64,000 nt of DNA from Pleurotus ostreatus/Saccharomyces cerevisiae fusant (taxonomy: Eukaryota; Opisthokonta), in NCBI GenBank assembly GCA_024196135.1, contig JAMQCK010000032.1:62001-126000 (forward strand), in the 5' to 3' direction. Positions 22,490 to 34,022 of the stretch are shown here, piece after piece. The translations under genes and the position numbers were made by a program. The stretch's first letter is position 1. The number at the start of each line of letters is the position of its first letter. The notes below the pieces were generated by a model. It was not told where the DNA came from. It saw nothing but the letters and a program-made list of their open reading frames with translations, and did no database searches.

Positions 22490-25354
22490 CTATTCGGATA
22501 GATGCGTGTCGTCCGTCCAAACGCGCGGAACTTCGTGCCCTACCAGTTTGATTCTCCGCCTCGTAATCAGTGGGTGGTGCAATCGACGCAGTACACTGCG
22601 ATAAGTGACGCGCTCAGATACATCTTGCAATAGCTTCAGGTTCAACACCCCAACGGGGTACGGCTGCCCATCTTGTGATAGCGTACTGATGTCCGTCTGT
22701 TCAGGGAACGTCGCGACCACTCGCAGCACGAACGGCGTGCCCGCGCCATCGAAGGGCGTAGCGAGACCAGACAGTTGGTGCTGCTGGTCGGCGGACGATC
22801 CAGCGACCTAGAAATCTTCAGTGATATATCACGATGGCTGACTGACGAACTCACCCCATGGAAGAGCCTGTCGGGCGCCAATTGTGCGACACAATGTTCA
22901 AAGTCCTGCGTCGTGACTGCGATGTGTTCGTTTTTGATGATTAACTTCAACACCACGAGTAGGACGGCCCCATCCTCGAGCTGGAGGTTGAACATCAGGT
23001 CCGCATGACTGAATTCCGCCGCGACGCAGAATGGCTCTGGCATGTCGATTCGTAGCTGGAGCCAGGCGGCGGACTCTGTTGCCCAACGTTCGTCAAAGCC
23101 ATCCTCCGGCCAAGATGTCTCGAAGGGTATAGTGCGCAGGTCGCCACCGTCGCCATGAGGGCGCGTCACACGTACAAGCCTGCACGTCTGATTCGCCCAA
23201 GGCGGCCTTGGGTACGCGAATTCGAAGAGGTCGCAGGCTTTGGGAGCTTCCTTGCATGCTAGCAATAGAAGGGGCACGATGGCGAGGTGGATGCCTCGAT
23301 GTATTGGTTCGTCCGTCATGCTCGGCGCGATAGTGGCAGGGAGAAATCCCTCGACAACGGGGAATTCGCGGAAAAGCAGGTCAACAGTAGGGAAAATATA
23401 GAAGGGCTCGTTTATGATAGCTTCACGACCAGTGGCACCGCCGAGCATCGCGAAGCCGGTGCGTGCCAGGTATACGCAGTCGCCAGTGAATCGGACGCAA
23501 TCTTCGCCGAGGACGAGAATGCGATGTATGGCCGTATATGCAGAAAGCAACGCTTGAAGGTCTATGAAGGTTACGCCGCCGCCAGGAATGACGGACCGAA
23601 TGCTCACCGTAGCAAAAGGTGAGGCTAGGCTGGAAACCTCCCAGACCACATACTAGATTTTCGCACTGGGCCCTCACTTCGTCATCCTGTTCCACAGGGG
23701 AATCAGAGGGCTCTATCAGAGCATACGTGGCGACACTGGATGTTAAAACGGTGTGAGGATGGACAAAGCGACTCAGAAGGAGACAGTTCATGGCCATGGC
23801 GGTGGTATAATAACTACAAAAGTGTGAGTCCGTGAACCAGCGTAGTAAGAGGAACAAATGGCGGACCGTCCTCGACACCAAAGGCATATTCGGGTCACCA
23901 ACTTCTTGCCCGCCTGCGTGGCAAGCAGCTCGGGGGGTATGTATCGCTCCACATAAGCCGCCTGCTCGCCGGCTTGATCGAACATACCGGTGTTTGTACA
24001 GACACGATATGTTTTACCTCCTTCATTTGCGGAAGAGCGAATGTCGAAGGGCAACCCGCACATGATGAGCGTGAGATCTTCAAAGCTTTCCCAAGACTGC
24101 AGTATCGCTTGAAGGGCAGTGGACTCCCCGAAGGACTCAGCATGCAATCCGAGGAGCAGTGGCGCATCGTCCAATACACAGAAGAAGGGGGCGTCACGGC
24201 CAATTATCGCCCGAATCTTGAGTAGCGTGTCTGTGATCCTACTTTGGAGGAATCCCGGAGTGGTCCCTCGAATCCGCAGCTGCCTTGCGAAGCGAGGGAA
24301 GATATCGTGATCCAGCACAGCAGAGGCTGAGAGCTGCAGTGCCAGCCAGCGCTTTTGCTGCAGATTGACGTCGCTCGGATCAGGGAGACTCTCCAAGAAA
24401 AGCTTGAAAATAGACAGTCTCGCCAATAGGATACGATCGGCGAGATCGCGGGCGATGTCGGCGTTACAGGTGGCAAGATCGGCTAGAAGTAACTGGGAAG
24501 TTGTGCCGAGGGGTATGCTCCAGAAGTCAGCGAACCCAAGTTCGCCTGTCAGATCGCTCGCCCCAAGCCCAGGAGCCCTGATGTTGCAAGGAATATAGAG
24601 GCCCCAATATCGGCATAGGCCTTCCAGAAGCAGGCGTGTCTTTCCCGTTCCTACTGCGTTCATGAACAGACTATGGAGGTTTGAGTTCTCAGTAGAGTTG
24701 TAAACGGATAACTCGACGTACGTATCACGCCCCGATTGATAGATGCTGTCCAGACGCCCAGGCTGGGCTTCAGCGCGGTCGGAATTGCCCAGCTCATGTA
24801 GAAGGAGGTTGGGAACATTATCCGAGGAGGGACACGGCAAAGCAAGAGCCTTGACAAAATCCGCGTATACTCTGGGCGTTTCAAAGGGCCCATTGGGTGG
24901 AATCCACGCGGGATATGGTTCCCCCTCGCCCCGAGCATAGTCAGACAAAACTTGCCCATACGCCCGCTCAAAGTCACGAATACGATCGTCGATGGCCTGG
25001 TCCGATGCGGATCGTGGTTTCTGCGACTGAAAGCTGTCCTTCGGAAACCTCGAGGACAAGATAACTGGTACCAAGGGCGAGTCAATCTCGATCCGAAAAA
25101 AGATGCCATGGACGCTCACAATATTCCCGAAGGGCCCGACAGTCCTGCTTGTGCATGGTTTCCTCCAAGAGCGAGCGAACTTCGATGTCTTCTTGAAGGA
25201 GCGCTCGGCAAGCTGACTCGGACACATAATCGGGGTCCGCCGGCAATAGACTTTCACAACAGAACATGGTCAAAAGCTCGGACAGTACCGTGGCCGAATC
25301 CAGCTGCTCCTCTAGAGCAAGTCTGAGAATATCTTGAGCGTTCGAGCGAGTCAT
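22490..25354 (-). CDS. A2: NTPase plus degenerate nuclease-like paralogue
   Basis: Full-length member closest to A1. Exon 1 (25354-25120) is 235 nt with LPADPDYVSESACRALL. Exon 2 has NLLLHELGNSD; the intron before the P-loop stays open in frame. Walker A is MNAVGTGKTRLLLEGL; Walker B is FFCVLDDAP, with proline where others have Q or H. It continues LTLIMCGLPFDI, YRVCTNTGMF and RICLWCRGR. The next intron has a weak donor (GTCCGC, about 23876). The C-terminal domain reads IHLAIVPLLLLA, then FSHADLMFNLQLEDG, then VVLKLIIKNEH: the aspartate is kept but no QxK. The last exon ends DDTHLSE. No frame break was found. It follows A3 in the same direction, 234 bp apart. Function unknown. Confidence 0.75.
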
Positions 25355-25587
25355 ATACGGTCGTCGAGACTGATGCGTATTGCAAAGGGGTGGTGAACGC
25401 GGGAGGCAGACGCGTGTATCTACGTGACATGAAAACGAACTACGCACGTGCCGTGTCACAATGTCGAAGTCTACGCACTCTACAACTCCAGTTGCAGAGG
25501 CAATCTCGCGACGACGAGGATTACCTGGGGGCAAGCCGCCGGTCTAGCGTACTACTCCCCGCCGACATCCAGCTCATCTAGAAAGTT

Positions 25588-28407
25588 TCATGCCTCGTCT
25601 AGGCCCTCGGAATCCACCTGTATCGACGCGTCGCCTACCATGAGTTGCTTGCGACGGTCAATCAGTGCGGCAAGAATCCGCGACCGAGTAGCCTTCCAAG
25701 GGACACTCTCCGAAACTTTTTGTAGAACATCCATCCTGAGAATAGCTCTGGGCTCCGACGAGGGGTCCTCCGACAAAGCGCCGACTTCCGTCGCTTCAGG
25801 AAACGTAGCGAACGCACGCAACATGCGCGGCCGACCTGAACCAACGATGGGCGTTCGGAGGTCTAATGAAAGCCGCTCTGTGCTGTTTGAAGCCTGGGAA
25901 GGCAAGGCCGACTATCAGCAATCGCCAACGCTCGGAAAACCATATCATACCTGAAATAGACGATCTGAAGCCAGACTATCCAGACACAGTCTGATATGCT
26001 CGGTCGAAACACCGACGTCCTTGTTCTTCAGGACGATCTTCAACGCCACGTAGAGAACATCACCCTTCGCGAGCTGAATGACGAAGAGCAGATCTGCTCT
26101 ACTGAACCCCGACGCTACGCAGAAAGGCTCTGCAGAAGTATGTTGTAGCCAGTCTGGCGATTCGGTCGCCCACGCATCTGCTGCTTCCCTTTGGGGGAAT
26201 AGCGTAGAGTAAGGAACCGCATGCAGCTCTGTTCCTTGAGAGCGCGTCAGGCGCACAAGTTTGCACGTCTGCAGCGCCCACTCAGGGATCGGTTCCGTGA
26301 AGGCGAAGATGTCGCAGAGCTTGCGATCCCCATTTAGAGTGAGAAGGAGCAGCGGGATGGAGGCGAGATGGAAGGACGGATGATATGGTGGCATTCGAAG
26401 AGCCGAAGCGGCGGACGTGGAGAGATAGCCATTCGATGGGCCCCATCGGCGGAACAAGAGATAGGCGAGGGGGAACACAGAGTATGGCTCGCAGACGACG
26501 ACTTCGCTGCCATCAGCGTCCGCGAAGGTGGCAAACTTGCGGGCGACCAGGTGTAAGCAGTCTCCCCGCAATCGGACAGTGTCTTGGCCGAGAGCAATCA
26601 GTCGGTGGAGGACAGTCTGAGCCGAACACCATGCCTGGGGATCTGGAGACGGAAGTCAGCGAGAGTATGCCTGTAGTCTCACGCACACACTCACCTTGAG
26701 GTAGAGTTGAAGCCGGGTCGTATCGATTGTGACCGCCAACCAAGAGATCATAGTCGTCACGCAGTATAGTATTAATGAGCTTCGGGCCATCTGCGGGCTG
26801 AATACCATGGTGCATACGAACATACGACGTTAGAAGCGTGTGAGGGTCCTGGAAACCGGCGACTAGGAGGCAGTAAATGAAGTAAGTTGTGATGCTGTAT
26901 CTGTGGCAGCGTAAGCCCTTGTTATACGCGAACAAGTAGAGTGATCTCACCGTCCTCGAAGCCAGAGGCTGACTCTGATCAGAAGCTTTTCCATGACTTC
27001 GGTAGACGCTAGGTCAGGCGGTAGGTAGCGACGCACGAAAGCGCGATGCGCTTCATCTCCGTCAAATGATCCCGTGTCGGTCCAAAGACGATACTCTGGG
27101 GTATCCGGTGATTTGTACTGGTCAAGCTCGAACGGCTGACCGGCCAGCACGAACGTTAACCCTTCGTATCTGTCCCAAGTAGATATGATCTGCTGCAGCA
27201 TGGTACTATTCCCCGCGGGCCGCGAATGGGCATTCTGCACATCATCCACGACGCAATATATCGGTTCGTCGGGACCAAGCAAGGTCCGTATCTTCAGGAT
27301 TGTGTCTGCGATACGCCCGTCGATGTATTCCGGGGTGGCGTCATGAGCTGACATGAGCGTGCAGCAGTTGGCGAACATGTCGTGACAATCGGTGAAGTTT
27401 GGGAATAATTGGAACATTAGCCACCGCATCCGTAGGTTCAGGTCGTCCACGCGAGCGTGCCGCAGGTACTCTTCAAAGATGATGAGCCTAGACAGAAGGA
27501 TCTGCGCAATTGTGCGGCGTGTATATTCCACATCTTCAGCAGAGAGGCCTGCGTTCGGCGTCTGTGGGGTAGTCTCGGACGTGGCCAACATGAGCGATAT
27601 GTTGAGAAGGCTATCACGCAAATCGCAGGCCCCTGGTCCGACGGGCTGAACGAAACATGGCAGGTATAGACCCCAGCGCGTGGACAGCCCTTCGAGGAGC
27701 AATCGAGTCTTGCCTGTCCCGGCGCCATTGATCAACATGCTGGAGTTTGTTCAGAAAGTCATTTCGAGACCAGGAAGATGGTAACTTACCAGCGGTGACC
27801 GGCTTGGAATACTTGATCCAAGCGCCATTGCTGTAAGAAGGTACTGGACGGGCGATTCAAGTCATGCAAAAGAAAACAGGCTGTATTATGCCCGACACGC
27901 GGAATCTTTAAATTCGCGATGAAAGTTGCGTACTGCTGCCGGTCGTCGCGACTGCTATGCTCTGTCCACAGAGGCATCCGCGTCTCACTTTGAGCATGGT
28001 GGGAGAGGATAGGCTTCTGATTACAGATGAATTCTTCGATGTCTCTTGCAAGCGCTGCGTCGGGTGGGCTTAGCGGTCCGCAGGATTGGAGATGTGCATC
28101 TTCGAACAACAAGAGATCTAGACGAGCATATAAGCTATCATACCATCGTAGAGGCACTGCACCGAGACGTACCGGAGGATAGTATCTGGTCGCAGTTTAG
28201 CGTCAAGATGGCTTCCTGTAGCAGTACGCCGATCTCAGGGCGCCTCGACAACAGGGCGCGGCACCCAGATGGCGTAACATAATCAGGATGCAGAGGTTGC
28301 AAGCGTTGGCGAAACATAACGGACAGAAGGTCAGAAAGAACGACAGAAAGGTCGATCGCTGGGCCTTGAGCCTGTCTCAGGATGGAGGAGAGCTGTTCGC
28401 GCGACAT
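25588..28407 (-). CDS. A3: NTPase plus degenerate nuclease-like paralogue
   Basis: Full-length member closest to A5. Exon 1 (28407-28173, 235 nt) starts MSREQLSSILRQ and has HPDYVTPSGCRALL. It continues CFLLHDLNRPSS, P-loop INGAGTGKTRLLLEGL, Walker B IYCVVDDVQNA, LTFVLAGQPFEL, YRLWTDTGSF and SLWLRGR. The nuclease-like part has VVVCEPYSVFPL, then FHLASIPLLLL (H where B genes have E), then SRADLLFVIQLAKGD and YVALKIVLKN in place of QCK. The last exon holds MLRAFATFPEATE and ends SEGLDEA. No frame break was found. It is head-to-head with BUD32, 187 bp between start codons. NTPase domain firm, function unknown. Confidence 0.75.
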
Positions 28408-28594
28408 GAATCGACCGTAAGAAGCAGGTAGCAAGTCTAGTTGTATTGCATTGAAACCCGACGAGACTCCAGAATCCTACGACAGAATCCGGGCTGGGAG
28501 GTCGTCAGGATCTAGGGAGGGGATGGAGGTGCAGGACGACGTGCGAATGACGGCTTAGGGTTGATCGGGCGCCCGGTCCGGCGGACTGAACTTC
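28408..28594. promoter_or_regulatory. Divergent promoter region between A3 and BUD32
   Basis: 187 bp between the two start codons. The expanded family thus shares a promoter region with a conserved housekeeping gene. I see no clear TATA box. Confidence 0.4.
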
Positions 28595-29601
28595 ATGGCT
28601 TCCACCTCATCCCCCTCATTCGACCTCATTGCGACCGCGGTTCCCGTTTCTCAGGGCGCTGAAGCAGTGAGAAAACACTCTATATGTCATTGATACTGAC
28701 CGAGAACAAGTCAGAAAGTCTACAAGGCGTGTCTATATGAAGGATCGGAACCCATCCTCATCAAGCATCGATTCGCGAAACAGTACAGACACCCGACGCT
28801 CGATGGGAACTTGACGCGCTCGAGAGTTGCTGGGGAGGCCAGGAATTTGCTGAAGTGCCTAAGGTGTGTGGTCCTCTGCAATCAGAGTGAGTGATTCTGA
28901 CCGAACACTTAGATCGGGCGTGAACGTCCCAGGCGTCCGGATGGTGGACGCTGCAGACGGCGTTCTGGGAATCGAATGGATAGACGGCATGAGCGTCAGG
29001 AAGCTTCTTCCAGGAGGCGCGGAGGATGAGGGCGCAGACTTCGCAGAAGAGGTCGACGATGCGGAAGAGGAGGAAGCGCCCGATCCCTTGCTCGAGTTTG
29101 GGCTGACAGTCGGTGAGCATTCAGCCAGCGACCGCACAATCAGGCTGACGATGGGCTCAGATGAGCTTATGGGCTACATTGGCACCGAAATTGCGAAGAT
29201 GCACTTGGTAGATGTTGTCCACGGCGATCTGACGACGTCCAATATGATGCTTCGGCGAGGCAAGAAGGGCGATCTAGTGCGTGTCCCTACTCGCTGTCCT
29301 TCGGCCTTGACTCATTCGCCAATAGGTACTCATTGACTTCGGTCTGTCATATCAATCGACCTTGGTCGAAGACAAGGCTGTCGACCTTTATGTCCTGGAG
29401 CGCGCCTTTGCATCAACACATCCAGACTCTGAGCCCCTCTTCGCCTCGATACTTACCGCGTACGCGAAGCAGATGGGCAAGGCGTGGAACTCAATCTCGA
29501 AGCGGTTAGATGACGGTGAGCACCAGATATCCCTGACTCCACTTTCCTCTCACATTCTGGCAGTACGACTTCGCGGACGCAAGCGCAGCATGGTCGGTTG
29601 A
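28595..29601 (+). CDS. BUD32: BUD32/PRPK, atypical kinase of the KEOPS/EKC complex
   Basis: Small atypical kinase/ATPase of KEOPS, needed for the N6-threonylcarbamoyl-adenosine modification of ANN-decoding tRNAs. 270 aa in five exons: 28595-28666, 28715-28863, 28913-29276, 29326-29515 and 29564-29601. Seen: [17 protein letters not shown] (nucleotide-binding lysine and family motif), [22 protein letters not shown] (catalytic loop), [10 protein letters not shown] (metal loop), and the hallmark C-terminus [11 protein letters not shown]. An acidic insert ([18 protein letters not shown]) sits after [13 protein letters not shown]. The essential C-terminal motif is carried by a 38-nt last exon. Identification is firm. 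Confidence 0.93.
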
Positions 29602-29671
29602 AGCGCTCACGACCAGGTAGAGACCAAAGAGATGCAGCATTGTATACACAGTAGCAGTAGACGCCCGCGAA

Positions 29672-32600
29672 CTATATATTGTCCTCCGGCGTGTCCTCGA
29701 TCATCTTCGCGTAGTCCTCGTAGCTCGCGAACGTCGGCAGCCGCTGCTTTTTCTTCTTCCTCTTCTCCCCGCCCTCCGCATCGCGCTTGCGTTTCTTCTT
29801 GTCGTCCGAGAAGCCCTGCCACTCGTCCTCCTCGCCAGAGGCGTCGGAGCCGTCGTACTCCAGGACACCATCGGGCCCAAAGGCGTCGTCGAGCGGCATG
29901 AGATCGTCGTCGTCAGAGGCTTCGGCGAGAGAAAGGTCGTCGGCGTCGGAGGCGGCGTCACCATCATCTCCCTCGTCGTCAGATTCGGAGGCGGCCGACG
30001 CAGCGGCGTCCTCATCCTCCCCACTGTCGAGACCAGAGGGTACCTCGTCGGAATCTTCACCATCGAGGCCTGAGGGGACGTCGTCCGACTCGTCGCTGTC
30101 GTCCATGAGATCAAGGTCATCATCGTCGCCAGCTTTCGGCATGCTAGCTTTCATGGCCTGAACGAGATCAGCATGCGATTGGTAGACGCAAACCGATCAA
30201 CCTCACCTTCCAGATCTCGGCCTCCTCCTCATCATCCGTCTCATTATCGTCTTCATCCTCGCCCTTCTCCTCAGCAGCCTTCTTCGGTGCCTCAGTCTGC
30301 TCGTCGTCACTTAAGTCGATGAAAGGACCGTTGTCATCCTCCTCATCACTGTCCTCCGCGTCGGACTCCTCAGACTCGGCCACACCCGCATCCTCCTCTG
30401 CGCTCTCCTCAGGCTCCTCATCCTCCGCCTGCACCTTCCCCTTCTGCTTCCTCGTCAGATACCGATGGAAGAACACCTCATCCACCGGCACCTCCTCCTC
30501 CCTCTTCCTCAAGAACGCTGCGTCCGTCACCAGCGGCGCCACACCGGGCACCTCCCCACGCATCAGCTTCACGGCCGTGCCGTCGACGCCGCTCGCCGCA
30601 GGCTGCATCGCACTCGCGCCGCGCGCCTTGCCAGATACGGCGACATTGTCGTCGGCCTTGAGCTTCTTGGGGTTCTTGTAGACGAAGCGGTCGAGGAAGT
30701 GGGTGAGCGTATTTTGGGAGAGGTCTGCGCTGGCGGTAAGCGGCTGGCCGGCGAGCAGCTGCCGTGCGTGAAGGGCAACGGCGGGGTGGTAGTGGTGGGT
30801 GAGCGGGAGCTGGAATGGCTTAGTGAGAGAGATTGATGAGTACAGATAGTACGTACGAGTTCGTAGAGCGGACTTGCGGACGCGTGGGCGAACAGAGGGT
30901 CACGCTTTCGGGCATCGTAGGTCTCGGTAGCAGACGCAGGAGGTATGTCGGTTACCATACTGCGCAAACCTGGCACTGAGTCGAAGAGCTGCCAAACGTG
31001 TGAGCAACATAGAGCGGATAGTTTGTCTTCACGACGCACCTGGCCGAGAAGATACAATCCGCCAGCGACGAACTCGGTCGCACCATTGCCGCCTGCAGCG
31101 AGAAGCTGCACGAGTCGCTTGACCATCGCCTTCACGCGCTCCGCGCTCGAATCTGCCTTCAACGACTTGAACAGCAGATTCAAGTACATCGCCTGCTTCG
31201 CCGAGCTCGCAAGCCGCGCATCGTGCAGCGACGCGTACAACGTGCGGTAGTACCGGTCAATGATCGCCTTCGCCGCCGCGCTCGACGCCTGGTGCATCCC
31301 CAGCGACGCCGCGATCTGCTGAATCAGCACCAGCGCCTGCAGCGAGATATTGAACGTCGACTTGTGCGTGATGAAGAACAGCGTGTCAATATGCTTGTTC
31401 AGCGCCGCGTCCGCCGAGTCGAGGCGCGCGAACGGCAGCGCGCGGTTCACGCCCGTCAGGATCGCGGAGATCAGCTTGCTCTGCGCGTCCTCTACCTCGG
31501 CGAAGCCCGCGGCGCCCGCAGCCATCTTGCCCTTGCCCTTCTTGTCCTTCGCGGGTGCGCCGCCCTTCTTTTTCTTCAGCACGTTTTTGTCCTTCACCCG
31601 TCCGTGCTTATCGAGCTCGGGCGCGGGGGTGCCGGACTCGGACGCAGCATCGCCGTCGCCCTCGGGCTTCTCACCGAGCAGCTCCTTGAACATGTCGAAG
31701 TAGAAGTTGACGAGCGCGTGCACGACGTCGCGGTCGTTCGGCGCGAGCACGATCTGGTTGCAAGTAATTGCAGCATAGTAGCGTGCGTGTGGGTTGCCCG
31801 CCGTCTTCGGGGCCGGGGCGGCGCTCTTCGATTTGGCGGACGAGGGCGCATCGAAGCGGAGGTGCTTGCCAGAGGAAGACCCGCCGGCGGGTGCGGCTGG
31901 CGCAGGGGCGGCGGCGGGACGCATGACAAGGTTGATGACTTCTCGGACGACGACGCCCTTCATCGACGGATGTTGCTGCAGAAGCTGGAGGATGTGGTAG
32001 GAGGCGCGCGAGCAGACGGTGCGTTCGGGGTCACCGAGCTTGTTGACGAGCAGGCGAAGCAAGTTCTGCTCCTGCTCGGGCTTCTCGCGGAGGAGGGTGG
32101 TGATGAGGTTCAGCGCTTGCAGGCGAACGTAGCTTAGGGTGTCCAAGGACAAGGCCTGACGGATCGTTAGCGACGTGAGTCTGATCAGGCGGCGAAGAGG
32201 CGTACCTCCAGAATTTGGAGGATAGAGAAGAAGTACTTCTTCAGCCAGTCCTCGAAGTGCCATACGATGAGGTGCTCGTCCGTCACGTCTGGATGCGTAA
32301 GTGGTTGATCGCGGAAGTACCTAGAGGGCGTGAGTACATGGCGCGCTGGTCTGAACGCGCGCACTCACTTGAGCTTCCTCCTTGGCGCACCGCCTCCGAC
32401 CCACCAATCCACCACCGATCGCAGGGCCTTCAGGCTCTCCTCGCGTCCGCCTTTGCCCTTCCCGCGCTCGCCCATGCCCTTCAGCGTCTCCAGCGCCTGC
32501 GTGTTATGCAGCGGACTGCTCTGCACGAGCAGCGTCAAAGCGCTGAGCCGATCGGACAATGTACCGGACTGGATGATGTTCGACAGGAAGTGCGCCTCCG

Positions 32601-33324
32601 ACGCGGAGTTGGATGCAGACGAGGCGCGGTAGGCGGCGACATCGGCTTCGTGCAAGCGAGCGGCCTTCGAAGCTAGCGCGGCGAGATCGGAAGGTGAGGG
32701 GGCGTTGGGCGCAGGTCCGAGAGGCTCGAGGATGGAGTACCAGTGCGAGGTTGGGGGAATGGCGAACTTGCCAGTCACAGTAACCTTCTCCGGGAGCACG
32801 ACGCGCGGCTTGGGAGGTTCGAGGGCAGCGACCTCCGCAGCCTTCTCGATCTCCTTGCCCTTGCGCTGTTTCCCATCTGGCTTGGTTTCCTTCCCCTTCG
32901 CGTGCTTCCCCTGCGGCTTGTCATCCTTCTTGTGTAATTTCGGTTCGGTAGTAGACGATGAAGGTGCACTCTCTGCGGCCTTCCGCTTCTTGTCCTTCTT
33001 ATCCTTCTTCGTGTACTTGGGGGGAGATGGATCATCGTCCGCATCGTCATCGACCGCGCCCCCACTCTTCAGACCCTTGAGGAACTTGGAAACCTCGCGA
33101 GACAGAGCGGGCTAGTGATAAGGTGAGTGGACATACAATACAATGACTTTGAAACATACGTCTTCAGCAGTACCCTTCCCTACAGTCGGCTCCTTGTCCG
33201 CATCCTTCACGAGATCATAATCGCCCTCCGTACCGCCCAGCGCCAAAACTTGGTCCTTCAGCTTCTTGTCATGTTTGCCCTTCTTCGACGGTTTCGTCGT
33301 AAAGTTCTTCCCCGCGCGTGCCAT
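29672..33324 (-). CDS. MAK21: MAK21/NOC1 ribosome biogenesis factor (CBF/Mak21 family)
   Basis: Nucleolar protein for 60S ribosomal subunit assembly, partner of NOC2 in early pre-60S particles. The first exon (33324-33160) gives a lysine-rich start, MARAGKNFTTKPSKKGKHDKK. A basic/acidic linker follows, then armadillo-like repeats (SPLHNTQALETLKGM, IVWHFEDWLKKYFF) and the CBF domain: GNPHARYYAAITCNQIVL, AILTGVNRALPFA, HKSTFNISLQALVLIQQI, DRYYRTLYASLHD and MYLNLLFKSLKAD. Then PLYELLPLTHHYHPAVA and DRFVYKNPKK. The last third is very acidic (runs of D, E and S), followed by the basic KKKRKRDAEGGEKRKKKKQ and the end IEDTPEDNI. The length (more than 1000 aa) is normal. It is tail-to-tail with BUD32, 70 bp apart. 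Confidence 0.93.
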
Positions 33325-34022
33325 GATGGAGAGGGAGAGGGGGTATGAGGACGGACGTCAGCGAACGCGGGAAGGCGAGGCCCGTCCAAGAAATTTCGAT
33401 CAGGCATCGGGCGCCTGATGGTATTTTGGCTCCGTCACCACGTGCAAAGTTGACTTTCCCTTTTCTTCCTGACTTCCACAACCACTCCATGGCAAGCGAC
33501 CCATCCCCTCTGGAACGACCTATTTTCCAATGATAGTTAAATGCAAATACTCTAACAAGCCCTATTGACTGTGATGGGTTTCTAGTCCACCTTCCGACTA
33601 TTGCAGAACGTTGACCTGCTCCGGTCACATTCCAGGATCTGCTCTCAGGTGCTGATACATCTCTGATGCCAGGATTCTATACCATCTTCATGTCTTCTTA
33701 TCGTCATATCTGTCAGCCTTCGTAGAGCCAGTCTCCCCTCTAACGCGATCACGTGTGCAGCTGATCTCAACTTAATGAGCGCGTAGCTGCGTCCTGTGGC
33801 GACTCGCAAACCTTCCGCATACTAAAAGAGCGCCATCAAGTGCAACCAGGAGGGCTCTGCTCATGAATGCTCTGCTACAAGCCGTCAAGGTGGAAGCAAA
33901 CAAGCCTTCAAGTGTACACTGGCACGCGTCGGTCTTTCCACGCCACATATTGCCTTTTGATCACGTTGTCATTGTTCAAGTGACTTGTCCGTCACGTCCG
34001 AATCCCGATCGAGTCATGATCG
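33325..34022. promoter_or_regulatory. Divergent intergenic region (MAK21 / ValRS)
   Basis: 698 bp between two divergent housekeeping genes, so it holds both promoters. Small frames show no motif. It marks the outer edge of the right arm of the inverted duplication. Confidence 0.45.

Noticed and set aside
31223..32137. 304-codon frame on the plus strand opposite MAK21
   Set aside because: It is the antisense shadow of GC-rich coding sequence; MAK21 on the minus strand has clear motifs through the same bases.
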